Numbered from the stretch's first letter, positions 34,036-47,195 are shown. The stretch is DNA of 64,000 nucleotides from Gibbula magus (GCA_936450465.1 OW388296.1:54736431-54800430); one strand, 5' to 3'. The notes: generated from the letters alone by a model not told the origin. Numbers and translations: made by a program.

Positions 34036-34330
34036 TAGAGGCGCTGTAGCACTTTTTTGCATATCTTTTTCTCAAAATTTTCCATTTAATATTAAAGTTT
34101 TTTTTACACTTTAAAGATACGTTAGAGGGTAAAACATCTCATTAAACGACCCAATAAGCCGTATTAATAGAAAACGGTCATCCGTATTAGAAGAAAATGG
34201 TATGATATAATTTATAAAGCGACAATTGTGTTTAACTCGTCAGTGTGAGAGGTAGATGTGAGGATCTCATTCGATTTTGAGAGTTCAGACAGCAAGATGG
34301 TTGACCATTACTTCATTGTACCAATTTAAA
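34036..34330. mobile_element. Partial long-variant MITE (GGCGCTGTAGCAC end)
   Basis: ggcgctgtagcacttttttg at the left, then agagggtaaaacatct as in the 362-bp copies, and a tgtgagaggtagatgtgag block shared in reverse with 50698-51216. The right end is not seen. Confidence 0.5.
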
Positions 34331-34654
34331 AGTATTACTCGCCCGTGTAATATACTGCAGTGTAATATTTATAAGACAATATCAAAATAGTGAAGACCAC
34401 TGCATGTATGACGTCATAACAATATGCAGTTATGACGTCACAATGGTCGAACCGCCATCACAATGGTTTGCATGCAGAAATATACATAATTATGTAAGTA
34501 TATATACACCGGGATCCAGAGTATATTTGCATATGGGAGTAAAATTATAAATACTATGTGTTTACATGAGGAACACGAGGGGGTAAATATTTCAGATGTT
34601 GAAGCACCTGTCACTCATATTTAACACATGGAACAATACAGACTGTATCAGCAA

Positions 34655-36189
34655 TATACGGAAGAGGAGCCTGTCCTCAGTTCTAATCATGAAGATGTCT
34701 GTACACAAGATGTCAGCTGTTTCTATCTGAAGAGGAAGAAGCAACATGTTTAGGGCATAAGGTTTAGGGATAAGGTGTCAAAATACAAGATTTCAGCTTT
34801 CCATTGAATTTAGTTCTGAAGAAAAAGATCGATACGGTTTTTGCATATTTGCCACTGTAATTACCATCTGTTCAAAATATTTTAGCTTTCTGGGGATATT
34901 TTGAAAGAAGAAAATAGTGGCCAGTAGACTTACTGGCCACAGAGTCACCAAATCTCGATTTTATTCCCCAAATTGGCGAAGTAGTGTGTTCACAGGATTT
35001 CAGCTCTCTAGAGCCAGTGGATCTTGAAAAGAAGGTGAAAACTTGTAAGGCTTACATACGAATGGATGGACAGCAGGACCCCAAACTCCATGACATGCCA
35101 TTAGCCGATCTTTGCCAATGGGGATACTAAACTGTAAATGTTGTGCCTTTTTCTGTGTCGCCAACTAAAGACCACAACCTATTAAATCTTCTTTTCAAAA
35201 TGTTGAAATGTTGTGAACAGACTTCTTTGCAAATGTGGCCTCTTAATATGAAACACAGGAGGTACGCCTTAAGAAACCATTTTCATCTCTTAAGCAAGGA
35301 CTAAAAGCCCCGAAAGACTAAAATCTTGTGTACATCCTCCAAGGACAATTGTGATTATAAATGATAGATGTTGTGACTATGTGACCCCAGATGTGGTCAT
35401 AGGGTCGACGACCTAAAAACCTATTTTCACTTTTTTTCCTCAAGAAGGAAAACCCCTAGAAACATGAATGCCATGTATAAAACATTACTCGACACTAAAT
35501 TTTGATAGAATGGGTTGTCCAGGTATCACAATTCCTACAAAGATATTGAAGAAACGGTGATCCTCCAAATTAAAATAGAATTAACATATTCCCCAAATCA
35601 TCAAACAAAATGGTATGAAATTTGGAGAGAAACAATACAAATCCCTTCTCAAATGAGTATACATTATTAATGAATATTACAGAGTGATGCAAAAAGTATT
35701 CGGATGGTGACATTATTTCCATAAACTTCCATGTTAATGTAGTCTAAGATAAATAATTTTCATAAAATAAATTCTGGTTGGATCACTGTCAAAGTTTTCA
35801 GCTTCATATGAAATCATCTGAGTTGACGTACATAATTAAGATTAAATTTTCGGACGACAACTTAACAAATTTTATCCGATAAAGGTACATATGTACATTA
35901 AATAAAGACAGTTCCCATAGATCGCCATGTTAAATGTTTTTACAACTATGTATATATTTTGACCAAATTTGTGTCATTTCAAATAATAAAAAAACGAAAA
36001 TTAAACATAAAGTATGAGTTTGTAGCCAAGATGATTCCTCACAAACTTCATAAATGTGAATAGGATAGGACAATATTCGTATCTATGAAAACTATTTATC
36101 CTAGACTAAATTAACATTTAAGTTAATGGAAATAATGTCGAATACTTTTCTCTCTATATATATACTCTGACCTGACCCAACATAAAAGT
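34655..36189. repeat. Degenerate copies of the tandem-core repeat family
   Basis: Diverged stretches such as tcagctctctagagccagtgg, aaaactccatgacatgcc and tatcacaattcctacaaaga. The last recurs in reverse at 46640-46790. No gene is seen. Confidence 0.45.
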
Positions 36190-36730
36190 TGCACCCCTGC
36201 CACTCGTTTACTTTTTGGAGTAATTTAATGAAATGTACAGATCTCAGTCTCCATTCATCAAAGAACATATTGTAAAAAAATTAGAACTGTAGCATTATTG
36301 GTTCTTGAGGTGAAAAACACAACTTTAAACTGCACCCCTGCCACGCCCTTTTTTCCAGAGTTGGCTTATGAAATTTACAAGTGAGTGAGTGAGTGAGTGA
36401 GTGAGCTTCCGCAGTATTGCAGCCATTAGCGGCGACTGGTTCTTGAGAAGAAGACGTTTAACGATTTTGGGGTGGACGCCTTGCCATGCCCATATTTGAT
36501 GAGAGGTCAAGTCGAAATGAACGAACTTGAAACCTCGTATTATAAAGATGGTATTCTGAAAATTTCAGCTTCCTATGCCAACTTGTTTCGGAGAAGAAGT
36601 CGTTTAAAGGTTTTAGGGAAACTGCCTGCCACGCCCATATTTGAGAGGGGGGATAAAATGTACAAAATAAGAGACGCCGGACGCCGGCCCATGTCATAAG
36701 CCCATCTGGCCTTTACAGGCCTGATGAGCT
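36190..36730 (+). mobile_element. 3' part of an AGCTCATCAGG-family element, variant core
   Basis: Core units contain gcacccctgccacgcccttt and ttcttgagaagaagacgttt. The end is gacgccggacgccgg and ggcctttacaggCCTGATGAGCT (to 36730). A (gtga)n run with gcagtattgcagccattagc at 36380-36435 interrupts it. The matching left end is not clear. Confidence 0.6.
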
Positions 36731-36784
36731 AAAAAGGAATATACTCACATGTGTATTTGCATTAGTTTCAGCACACTGTCGACA

Positions 36785-36960
36785 ATTTTGCTTGATTAAT
36801 TTGGGCGAGTAATAAATAGAATACTAAACCTCCGTCTATGTAATACCACTTATTGAAACTAGTGAATGGTTTGGTATCAAACTCACTTTCGCTAGTTAAA
36901 TACTAAATTATTAACTCGTTTAATAAAACTAGTAATGAATGGAAGGTAGTTTAGTATCCT
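36785..36960. repeat. Palindromic dispersed repeat (relative of 20650-21010)
   Basis: gggcgagtaataaatag, gtgaatggtttggtatcaaa and aactcgtttaataaaac match blocks of the 20.7-kb repeat. Confidence 0.5.
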
Positions 36961-37019
36961 CTGTATATACTCTGAGTGTTGAGGTATTGCTATATCAGTC
37001 AGATCACTTGAATTACATT

Positions 37020-37195
37020 CGAGCGGCCAATATAACGTGGGCACCTTAAAATGGCCTCTTGATGGGAAATGGACTCGCATGGCTTAACCGGACCATGTAC
37101 ATTCATTTAGAACTATTTTTATTGATTGAGGAGTATTAGTTTGCCATTGGTAAAACTTATTTACCTTCCTGTGGGAGCACAGTGCCTTTAAATTA
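37020..37195. mobile_element. MITE right-end remnant
   Basis: aaatggcctcttgatgggaa, ccatgtacattcattta and a terminal ggagcacagtgcctttaa resemble the right half of the TTAA MITE family. The left end is missing. Confidence 0.45.
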
Positions 37196-37229
37196 GTCAG
37201 TTAAATAATTAATTAGCATTAACATATAA

Positions 37230-37365
37230 GATTATAGTTGTGTTGTTTTGTGTTGTATAGTTGTGTTGTCTTGTGTATTGTATTGTCTTGTGTATTGTAT
37301 TGTATTGTGTATTGTATTGTCTTATGTATTGTATTGTATTGTATTGTATTGTATTGTATTGTTTA
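37230..37365. repeat. (GTATT)n pentanucleotide repeat
   Basis: Runs of attgtattgtattgt with tgtctt and tgtgt interruptions. Confidence 0.95.
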
Positions 37366-37399
37366 TCTTGACAGCTTAAGTTTGCTTTAAGGCATTGAC

Positions 37400-39150
37400 G
37401 TTTAATAGACATATACGTACGTGTTTATTCTCGTTGTGCCTCCATTGTCAATCTGTTCCTCGGCAGGAGTCTATCACAACTGGGATCTATTGCAAATTGA
37501 CATGATATAAAGGGCTTCTATTTCACATTAGTTGGCCAAGACACCTTCCCCCGACAAGCCTTATTAATTTTGTATGCATCCAATACATTAAATAAGACAA
37601 CTTGCGTTGGTCCAATGCGTTTTGTTAGTGTTCGGCGCATTAACAATATTTTGTATAAAATATTAATGGTGTGTGAGCAGTGTTTTCAGCAAGGTGGTTG
37701 AGAAACGGGATCCGTATGGACCAATCAATAACAAGATGAGGTGTGTATCCTTGTTGCTCTATTCCTGGAATGTTTTGGTCACTAGCTGATGGTGAAAATT
37801 ACAGTCATTAACTCTAACATACTTGCCTGCAATAATTGTCATTCTCATATCATGTGTTAACAAGTCCTCCTATTTCATAGTTTATTTGATTTTGTGAATT
37901 TGAGTATATTCATGTCCGCTATTGGTACAAGCTGTTTCGTTTATAAGCATACTTCAAAACCAGTAACATAGAAGAGTTATATATATTAACTTTTACTTTA
38001 TACGATTCCTTTTGAAAAGAACATGTAATGAGTCGAGATACGTGTACACGAATTAAATTATATCTTCAACAAGTGTCGTCAGCCGTATTTCACTTTCATA
38101 TACCATGTATATGTACATGTATTACCCATATAACCGAGGTAATACTTTCGATACGAGCACATGTGCACATATCAGGTTGGTTTAGTAAAAATTAATTCAT
38201 CCAGGCTTCCACTACATGTGTCTCTTCGTCTGTGACATCATAACACATTTGTTCGTGACGCTACTGTAGCTTAACGTCACAAGAGACATGGATCCATTCC
38301 TGGCTATTTTACGCGATACAAATGGAATAGAATTGGAAATAACGAAATTATAACACTTGAAAGTGTGCTATTTGACTTTTACGAAGCTCGTGCTAATTTC
38401 TATATAACTCTCGGTCGAGCAAAACACTCACACTCGTTTCGTAAAATCTTCTGACACACTTCCTTGGGTAATTATCTCTATGGACATACATAACTTAATT
38501 TCTGTTTCATAACCCTTTTATGCGTTTGCCAGCTTACACTAGATTAAAGTTATATAAGAGGTTATTACCTAAATTATATGATAATTCCTACTTTCAACCC
38601 ATGCAGATGAACTTGTGAATATTCGTGCATCTCACAATACTGTCTGATTATCACAAGGAGGAAGTGGTATACAAATACCCTGTAAGAACTGACGTCAATG
38701 ACACTGATGTTAAGCAATAATACCACAGTGATGTCTAACTAAAGACTAACTAAATCAGACTGTACATGTTGTACATCATTATTATATATTTACTTATATT
38801 AACGTATGACAAGACGAGACAAACGCAAACAAACCCCTTTAAGATATTATCTCGGCAAAGCAGTATAGTTGTGGTTGATTAATTAGTGGCTGCTTCTGAT
38901 TGCCGTATCCTGGAGGTCTTTCAAGAAAAAACGTCACCGACCCAGATATAACTACAATTCCCTTTCTTTATAAATACACAGAATACACGGAACCCGAATA
39001 CATAATACCTTTGCATGAAAAAGGAAAACAAATATCGATAATTGTCAATATCGGGAAAATGTATCAATAGTGTTAGAGAAATAAATACAAATTAAAACTT
39101 ATTGAGAAGAGCATTTCCGTTACAGAGGCATTATACATAATGTATCTCAT
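37400..39150. other. Intergenic, no gene or intact repeat recognised
   Basis: AT-rich sequence without clear exons or element ends. Confidence 0.4.
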
Positions 39151-39171
39151 GAAGTATACAAATTTATTAAG

Positions 39172-39306
39172 TTAAAAATACTTCGATCCCCAAGCAATGA
39201 CTTCTTCTTCGTTGGAACAAAGATTATCCCCTGCCCAGCCGTTATAAAAACTAGGAAGGTAAGGTTGTGAATTGTGACGTAACTTCCTTAGCGATGATCC
39301 AAGGTG
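39172..39306 (-). other. Weak candidate terminal exon with overlapping poly-A signal
   Basis: After a good acceptor (acaaacttttgttcag) the minus strand is open for 44 codons, ending NEEEVIAWGSKYF-stop. An AATAAA (39168-39163) follows three bases after the stop. The peptide (it includes SFYNGWAGDNLCSNEEE) matches no family I know. No upstream exon could be linked to it, and it may be a chance frame or part of an unrecognised transposon. Confidence 0.25.
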
Positions 39307-39904
39307 CTGAACAAAAGTTTGTGTCACTGACAATGATAGAGACACACAATTCAACGTGAATTTGAACTGACTTCAATTACAGCCTGCCAGAAATAGGCTC
39401 ATCCTACTTAAAGGTACAGGACTCGGTTCTATATTATGGATAGGAAAGTTTATTAAATGATGAACAATAAAATACTGGGATTAATCAGTAAAATAAACTG
39501 TCTATAGAGGTAAAGTGAAGATATCTGATATTTCCACTGTGACTAGTGACTGATATAATATATCACTACTCAAAGGTTAAAGTTCAGGCGTTTAACGTCA
39601 TACGAAATCAATGGTCTGATGTAACGAATTATATTATGACGTCGCGTTGTTACTGTGGTGACGGCCTATTCCTAGCGGCTGAAAACGACCCCGTTGAGGC
39701 ATAATTACAAGGATAAGATTATATGCATAGAATATACGGCAAGTCTTGACAAATACCATGTTTATTTCATCTCGTGAGGTAGAAAAATTATATATTTTCG
39801 TTCCTGGCCGGACCTCTCGTTAAAACAGAAACCGCCATCTCACTCGATGAGATAAACATGGCATCAGTCAATAAAAGACACACATCCTCTTAATCTGTTG
39901 TTGT

Positions 39905-40065
39905 ATTGTTGATTGAGTGAGATATTATTTAACGCCATTTCGGCAATATTGCAGCCGTTAGCGGCCAATTATTGCATGTTTGAACCACAATATCCATCCT
40001 GGTTCCCTGGATCAGTTACGCTGCGCCACCAGGAACCAGGCTGCAGTTTCCTTGTCACATAATGC
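39905..40065. mobile_element. Short repeat with gtgag start and gcaatattgcagcc core
   Basis: gattgagtgagatattattt then cggcaatattgcagccgtta; a similar gcagtattgcagccattagc follows a (gtga)n run at 36380-36435. Similar sequence is common as a short interspersed repeat in gastropods (from memory, not checked). Confidence 0.4.
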
Positions 40066-41946
40066 TAAGGATGCAGTCACGTTATTTTGAGAAATACTTA
40101 CAGCCTACAAGCACACACGTAATTACTTGCAGGCATTTCGTATTACCGCCTTACTGTTCGTACATACATTAATGGTAACTATTCATTCAATGTGACCATT
40201 CAGTACACTCAGTGGGCACATGGGGGTCAGGTATAGGTCAAGGTGATGAATTTTGGTTGAATGATGGTTTTCTATGTCCACTTATAACATTTATTCATAA
40301 CAGACGTGTGCTACTTTTTCATCCAAAACATACATGCGAAACACGATTTGAAATATTTCGCTTCAGTTCATATCTGATTGACCGTATGAAAAGTAAAATC
40401 GTTGTTTCGTTTATACCTTGTACAAACTACCAAGTATGATGGCATATATTCTGTTGAAGTGCAGCAACATTGAGCGAGTTTGAATGTATGTATTCCACCA
40501 TATGTCACCCCCGCCGTATAGGCCTCCATGTGTGACGTTCATATATACACACGATAGTGTACCTATAGAGATCCATCTGAAACAAAGTTTTCAGTCGGTA
40601 TCTCAGTCAATATGTTTTTATTGGTGACATTTTGCTTTGTAGTTTTATGTCATATTTATTGATATTATTTACGGTGGCTTTAACGTTACCTTTAACGTCT
40701 ATCAACTAATTGAAGGATTCATTTCCTTTGAGAACTTGAAAATACTTCGAAACTACCAAACGATAGTTCCACCATATCTTAATCCATTTCATGTTAACTT
40801 TATTTTATAATCTGTTTACATATTATTTTGCATGCCTCTGTATCGATGGATGTAGGAGCATATAGTGTGTATTGTTGATTAACTTGAATAAACATATCCC
40901 TAAACGTCATGTTCATGAATATAACATATAACATGCGGATTTGTAATCAATTTCTCATTATTATCAACTAATATTTCTAACACATATATGCATTGTTAAT
41001 AGATCCGGCTTGAACAGCATGTCGCCATATTTTCAATATGGCCGCCAAAGGCAGACGACACATTTCCGTCTTGCACCAGCTGTTTTAAACACCTTGCCCG
41101 TACAGGTGAGAAATGCAATCAACGCCTCAAATCACTGTCATATCACCACAACTCGAGTGCTGTTAGGTTGTCGGTGGTTCTGTTGCCTTGTTGTCTGACG
41201 ACATTAGCAAACCATGTCCTTTGTCACAGACAGGCCCCATAATTGGAAATGGTTTAATGTCAACAAACAAGCGAGAAGGCTAAATATTAGGTTTCGTTAA
41301 TCATCGCCAACGTCAACAGGCTAGAGGAGTACTTATATAAGAGAACACCTTGTTCGCAGCCATACAGTCGATGGGAAACGGATTGACACCCTGTTTGTAA
41401 AGATTACTGACCAGATATCATGTTACTGCTCATGAATGTATGTCTTTATCGTGTACTGTCGTTTATTCCTTATTTCAAATCTTTAAAGGGGAATTTAGAA
41501 GTGGAAAACGTAAAAATAATTCTTACACAAAGCACATATTTCGAAAATAGCGTTCGCACAACATGCAGCGAGACATCTAGGATATGTTTTCTTTTTATGT
41601 TATTGTCGTTATTTAACAACCTAAGTTTGATGGTTAACATTTAACGTAATTGAGTGAAAATGGACTGAAATCATATTCGGACACACCTTAGGACATGTAT
41701 CATGTTTCTGATCTCGATGCACTTCACTTCAAACCTTAAAGGGGAATAAGAAATGGAAAACATAAGATAAGTCCTGATTATTGATGAAGAATTAGTCTCT
41801 CAATTCAGAGCAATAAAGATAAAAAAAAAATGTTCCCTCAAAACTTCAACTTTTCAGGTACAGCAGATCTGGAGAAGAAGTTGAAAATGTGAAACATTTA
41901 CGGACGACGGGGCCATGCAAAGAGACATCTTAGCCCGTATCACAGG

Positions 41947-42053
41947 ACAAAAAATGATGGAATCCAGTTGCCGGATCCGATCACAATTGGCCGGATTCGT
42001 CAGGATCCGGAAGGAACCAGCAGGGCGGATTCCACCATTTTTTTTGTGTGTAT
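41947..42053. repeat. Foldback element with GGAATCC/GGATCCGG arms
   Basis: acaaaaaatgatggaatcc at the left pairs with ggattccaccattttttttg at the right. Internal ccggatccg and ggatccgg blocks extend the fold. Confidence 0.65.
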
Positions 42054-42414
42054 TCGATCACATTCTCAGAAGGTTCTAGGTTAATTAGTTTCGTAATAAT
42101 TCTTAGTTGAATTTTGTAGTCTTAAGAAAATGCTAAGAAGTTTAGTGAATCAGGGCCCTGGGCTCTAACAAGATGACATCCAAAATAGTTGCTTTGTTTC
42201 TTCTGTTACCGCTTTCAGATGGTTGTTTTTGCATTTCACCCATGCAAGAAATGTATTTAATATTCTGCCAATAATATTGTCTAAATGAGTTTGAACAAAA
42301 CGTATTGTAAACATCATTCCTTTGGATACTGTTTGTAGTGAAGGTTTCATGGCGCCTTGTAGTGATTACGTTCTTGTGCATCATCTCAAATTAGTCCCAG
42401 TGATGCCGCAACTT

Positions 42415-42560
42415 TGATGTCTTAAAGCGTTGCTGCTGCCACAGAATGGAACTCACTTCCAGAACCCATAAAGATGCCCAATCTTTTGGAACATTCTAAA
42501 AGTCTCCTAAAACTCACCTGTTCCATCTGTACATTTAAACTTCTATGGAAACATAGACTT
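42415..42560 (+). pseudogene. LINE C-terminal fragment (WNSLP motif)
   Basis: The plus-strand frame gives ATEWNSLPEPIKMPNLLEHS then KSLLKLTC, the closing motif of CR1/L2-like reverse transcriptases. It is only ~50 codons long, and the longer open frame continuing to 42824 is not recognisable. Confidence 0.55.
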
Positions 42561-43572
42561 TTTGTATGCGCTATGAGCACGCCTCAGTCGAGTTTAGCAT
42601 ACTATTATTGGACATTCCTATCATTATTAGTAGTGGTAGTGGAAGTCAAGTTAGATGTACTCAACAAAAGATTAAAGATCACCCTTATTTTCAATATTGA
42701 AGCATTTGGTAGTTCATGTTCTACACTACTTGAATATAGAAATCCTGTACTTTTTGTTTTTGACTGTACTTGTATAAATACGTTCACCGTAAGAGGATGT
42801 AGTCCTGATATGTATGGATATTAATGCAAACGTCAAACATCACTTTTTATAAATATTTAAATGCATGTCTTCGTAAGTTATGAATTACATGTATAGACCT
42901 CATATTCAATCGAATTACATACATCATACATACAACTTGTTAGATACACATATTAGGTAAATCGTTTCTCAATAGCAAGTTCTTTTCCCACGTTACGATG
43001 CTTGTGACGTCACAGAAATGATGTAACAGTTGCGAATGGAAAACACAAATCCCGTCATGATTTAGTTTCATTGCGTCACTCGATTATCCAGCCTGTTATC
43101 TCTTTACCTAACGTTCTCTTCATGCTAAATGAAGATGTTCAACCCATTGCTGGCACATTGTGAAACCAACAAAAGATGTCAGACTGTCAAGTCCTTTCGC
43201 ATGATATGCAAGTATCTTGGATTTGAAAATAATGTAGCCGTGGATTCAGCATTACCCAATGCGATGCAATTTAGTGACATGCTCTTCTTTTTAGTGGTAT
43301 CCATTGTGTAATATCCGTTCGAGTTATCTCCCTCGGGCTATGTGATGCATACCGCTAATGAGATCCTTTTGGTCGGGTGATGCATCTTTGAACAACATTA
43401 CGTTACGTTGATTAATAGTCTTTATCTATGCTACAATAAACATCACATTGGTATAGCTTTTAAGTATCGTGATCAAATGACATGAAGATAACTGAATTAA
43501 ACCCTGAAATAGCGATGTTTTACTGAATGATGAGAATATAATGGGAGGTTAAAGTGACAAAGAGTATACATA

Positions 43573-43662
43573 CATATATCAAACGTTATCAATGTTGTTA
43601 TTATATCGATGATCTAAAAGGTTGCAGTGCAATTATTCAATGGCTTCAATCCTGTAAATATC
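43573..43662. repeat. Left ~90-bp direct repeat flanking a LINE fragment
   Basis: atatatcaaacgttatcaat through ggcttcaatcctgtaaatat. It matches 44679-44772 at roughly 90% by eye. Confidence 0.8.
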
Positions 43663-44678
43663 AATGTCGAACGTGACAATATCGATGAGATTCTTGCAGA
43701 GCCATTATGGCTCAACCAGAACTATAAAACATCCTAACCATATTATTAGAAATTGGGCAAGAAAGGACTTATTGATAATAAAAGACTTGTGTGATGAAAA
43801 TGGTTTTATGCCTTTTGATAAACTACAGTCAAAATATAAGATTAAAGGTACAATATTAGATTATAATTATCTACTTAATATTTCCCCCCACTGTTGGAAA
43901 TCTGTTATAAAATTACAAGAATTATTCCTGTCTATAACTTGCACATCAGTTTTTACCAAAGAAATGTTTTGGACTCAACAAAAGGATCAAGAATCTTTTA
44001 TGATAATTTGATTTCCATAAACAAAAAACTTAATATTTGTAATAAGTGGGAAATGATGTTTAATGACTGTGAATTTGACTGGAACAATATATTTAATTCA
44101 TATAGACATGGTTTGAAGGTTGTTTAACTTACTGATTTTCAATATAGATTTCCACAAAGAGTTATTTATGTTAAAAGAGAATTGTTGAGAATGAATCTTA
44201 TTGACAATGATTTATGTAGTTTTTGCAATGATCTTCTGAGAGCATTTGTCATGTATATTGGGAATGCTGTGTAACCACAACTTTGTGGAAAATGAACTTG
44301 AACTTTGGATAAACAATTAAACAAAAAATTGCAATCTCAAAATACTAGATTTGGTTTTTAACATTATATAACAATTTTTTGATAAATCAAATCATTATTT
44401 CTGCAAAGAAATATATCAACTTATGTAATATAAAAAAAATCAAAATCAAAATTCAGTAATTACCAAAACATCCTTAAATAAATTTATTTTGTTGAAAAAT
44501 ATATTTTCAAAAGAAACAACGAAATGAACAAATTTTACAAATGGTGGAAAGCACTAATCCCAATATTTAACTAATAATGTATTTGTTTTTAGGCAGACAC
44601 CTTTCAGCTCAATGCAAAATGATGTATAGATCCAGAATGTCCCATGTCGATATATATACGGGTGTTTGTAATAAAAAA
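43663..44678 (+). pseudogene. L1/Tx1-like LINE C-terminal relic with 3' tail
   Basis: Frames contain WARKDLLIIKDLCDENGFM, KGSRIFYDNLISIN, KWEMMFNDCEFDWNNIF and DNDLCSFCND, collinear with the C-terminal half of L1/Tx1-like ORF2, including the start of the CCHC knuckle. Frameshifts and stops break it throughout. The 3' end (gtgtttgtaataaaaaa) directly abuts the right-hand direct repeat. Confidence 0.75.
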
Positions 44679-44772
44679 TATATATCAAACGTTATCAATG
44701 GTGTTATTTTGTCGGTGATCTAAAAAGCTGCAGTGCAATTATTCAATGGCTTCAATCCTGTTAAATATCATA
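44679..44772. repeat. Right ~92-bp direct repeat flanking the LINE fragment
   Basis: atatatatcaaacgttatca through cttcaatcctgttaaatatc, the partner of 43573-43662. A weaker relative of its first part recurs near 44828 and 2190. Confidence 0.8.
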
Positions 44773-45359
44773 ATGATAAAGATAACGCTGCGATGAAAGG
44801 ACATAGAGATTGTGTGGGAGTCCATACGTCAAACGTTATACATGGTGTTACTTTATCGAGATGGACTGACTGTTGCCGATAATTACCATGCTATGATCAT
44901 ATATTCAGTATAAAGACACCATACAACTGGAATATTCTGATTCTGATCGACAATTAATCTTTGGAAACATGCGTATAGCAGACAAAACAAATTTAGTTTG
45001 TTAGGTGTAAATAGGTCGCCTAACTAGTATGTATAATCAAATTGGACGTTCGTCTCGATATGTATAGGCCGTTGCTCTATTTTCGTTAGAAAAAGGAATT
45101 GTCATATATTTGGCATTTGAAATAATTTGAAAATAAATAAACATATTTGGTATTTTCCACGTTCAAATATGTTATGTAAAATGAAAATATTGACGAAATA
45201 TAAAGAATATTTAAGTGTTAATAAACATTTACTGGAGCCTGGCCCCTAAATTTTCATATTTGTACTATCATGTTGATCTGTGTAGGTCTAAATTCAAACA
45301 AATGAACATCAACATTGGTTAATATGTTGCAGGTGTACCAAGTGTTTCTACTGACTCAA

Positions 45360-45970
45360 CTGGTAGAGCACAGGACTCCCATCCTCAGTGCTTTAGCTGA
45401 TGACACACCCTTATTAATACCACACCATGCGGACTTCAAGATGCTCTCAATATTGTTTTAACTATGCTTCACGATGACGTCTTACACACAATGTCACCAA
45501 GAGTACAGTAATCATATTCCGTAAAGGGAGACAACCCTGTCCAGATCTAGAACTTTCCTGTGGTGAAATACCATTACCAATACTGATACTGTAAAGTATG
45601 ACGGTATCCTTATCTTCTGATATCTGATATAATCTTTACTGGTTGTCAAAAAGTTAGACACATTGTAAATTCATCGAGATCACTTGGTTTGAACAACAAC
45701 GATCTACATCAACTAACATAAGTAAACATATGGAAGCTGGTGATACTACCAGCTAGCTTTTATCGATGTGAAGGTTTTTTTGCACGTTGTATCCAAGGTT
45801 TTAACAGAAGAAGGTCTACTAGCTCGGTAATAGCCAATGTAGGTCTCTTGACAATGATAAGTTATATCGGTAAATGCAGACTAGTGTTTCTTGGTCGGCT
45901 GTTTAATAATCAATGCCACTCATCAACAAAGATGCTTCTGTGCATTTCTCTCATTGAGCATTGAATTATT
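45360..45970 (+). pseudogene. Decayed reverse transcriptase C-terminal part (I/Nimb-like LINE)
   Basis: Broken plus-strand frames read LADDT, then NTTPCGLQDALNIVL, FRKGRQP-like and SSRSLGLNN blocks, and LWKLVILPASFYRCEGFFA then KCRLVFLGRLFNN. This order resembles the YADDT-to-FLGRL region of I/Nimb-type LINEs. Several frameshifts. Confidence 0.6.
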
Positions 45971-46019
45971 CAATAAGTAAGGAAGCATCGTTATTGATTA
46001 TACATTATGGTTACTTGCT

Positions 46020-46919
46020 GCTCCCCCCCCCCCCCCTAATAATATATGGGCGTGGCAGGGGGGGGGGGGAGAGGGGGGAGGGGGTTCACCCTAAAGTCTT
46101 TAAACGACTACTCCTCAAGAACCAGTAATGCTATTACGCTCAATGTTTTGGCTGTACGGTCTTCAAGAGATTAACATTCAGATTTGTAAATATAATTGGC
46201 CAACTCCGAAAAAAAAGAGCGTGTCAGGGGTGCAATTTAAAGTTTTTGCACCTCAAGAACCAGTAACGCTAGAAAGTTATTTTTTCACAAACAGGAATGT
46301 TAAGTGTTAATAAAATGTTCATTTGGTTTTGTCAAGTCTTTTTTAATAAGTTTTACTTATAAGTAAGATTCGTTAATAAGGTAGACTTACTTGAAATAAA
46401 AATAGAATTTTATTTCAAGTTTCAGGCCACAGGCCCATAGAACATACATATGATACAAAATTTACAATCAGTTATGTACAATATAGATACAATACATCAG
46501 TGATTATTGAGTGACTCTCGAAGTTTAAAAGCATGAAAAATATAATTCGAGAGTTGTTTAACAGTATGTTTACATTTAGAAGACATAAGATTAATAAATT
46601 AATAGATTAATAAACTTACTTGAAAATAGATTTCTATTGTTTCTCTCCAAATGTTATACAATTCTGTTTGATGATGGGGAAATGTTTATTCCATTTTAAT
46701 TGGGAGGGTCGCCTTTTCTATAATATCTTTGCAGGAATTGTGATACTTTGACAACCAATTTCATCACAATTTAGTGTCAAGTTATGTTTCCATTATGTAC
46801 TGACAATTTTGAAGACCAAGGATCTTCAGGGCAACGGATTGTAGATTATTTTGACAATTTGTTTTGATATTCTGCATCAAACAATACAATTCCTATTGAG
46901 CTACAGAGCCCATGGCCCT
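46020..46919 (-). mobile_element. Reverse copy of the AGCTCATCAGG-family element
   Basis: The complement of 46893-46919 reads gagggccatgggctctgtag then ctcaatagg, the left end of the family. Sequence at 46640-46790 is the reverse of 35480-35645, and 46100-46290 holds reversed cacccctgacacgc/ggttcttgagg core units. Confidence 0.6.
46023..46085. repeat. Poly-C tract facing poly-G tracts
   Basis: C15 (46023-46037), then taataatatatgggcgtggc, then G11, a, gagg-type runs and G5. Strong hairpin and G-quadruplex potential; also a likely assembly-error spot. Confidence 0.95.
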
Positions 46920-46924
46920 CTTTT

Positions 46925-47195
46925 TGTATTTTCGAATTGAAATGATTGATGATGCTGATGTTATAGCTTTATTTACTCTAGCAAATATGATACCTGGGAT
47001 GACTACATCAACAAGAAAGAACATCATAATCCATGTGTCTGTATATCTGTCTAAATTGAAATTATCTCTTATGTACAGTTTCTGATATAATTTGTTTTGT
47101 AAATTGTGTTTGTTATGTATGTCTGTGACCATGTAAATATGCTCATGTGATCTTCGCTTATGCGGAGGAAATAAAGATATTCATTCATTTATCAT
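46925..47195 (+). mobile_element. Probable LINE 3' end with AATAAA and (ATTC)n tail
   Basis: Ends tcgcttatgcggaggaaata+aagatattcattcattt, a typical LINE 3' end with a short tandem tail. The upstream ~250 bases are open in pieces but not identifiable. Confidence 0.4.

Noticed and set aside
42142..42384. 80-codon minus-strand frame, possible transposase piece
   Set aside because: No catalytic motif or element ends could be identified; two overlapping frames are equally open.
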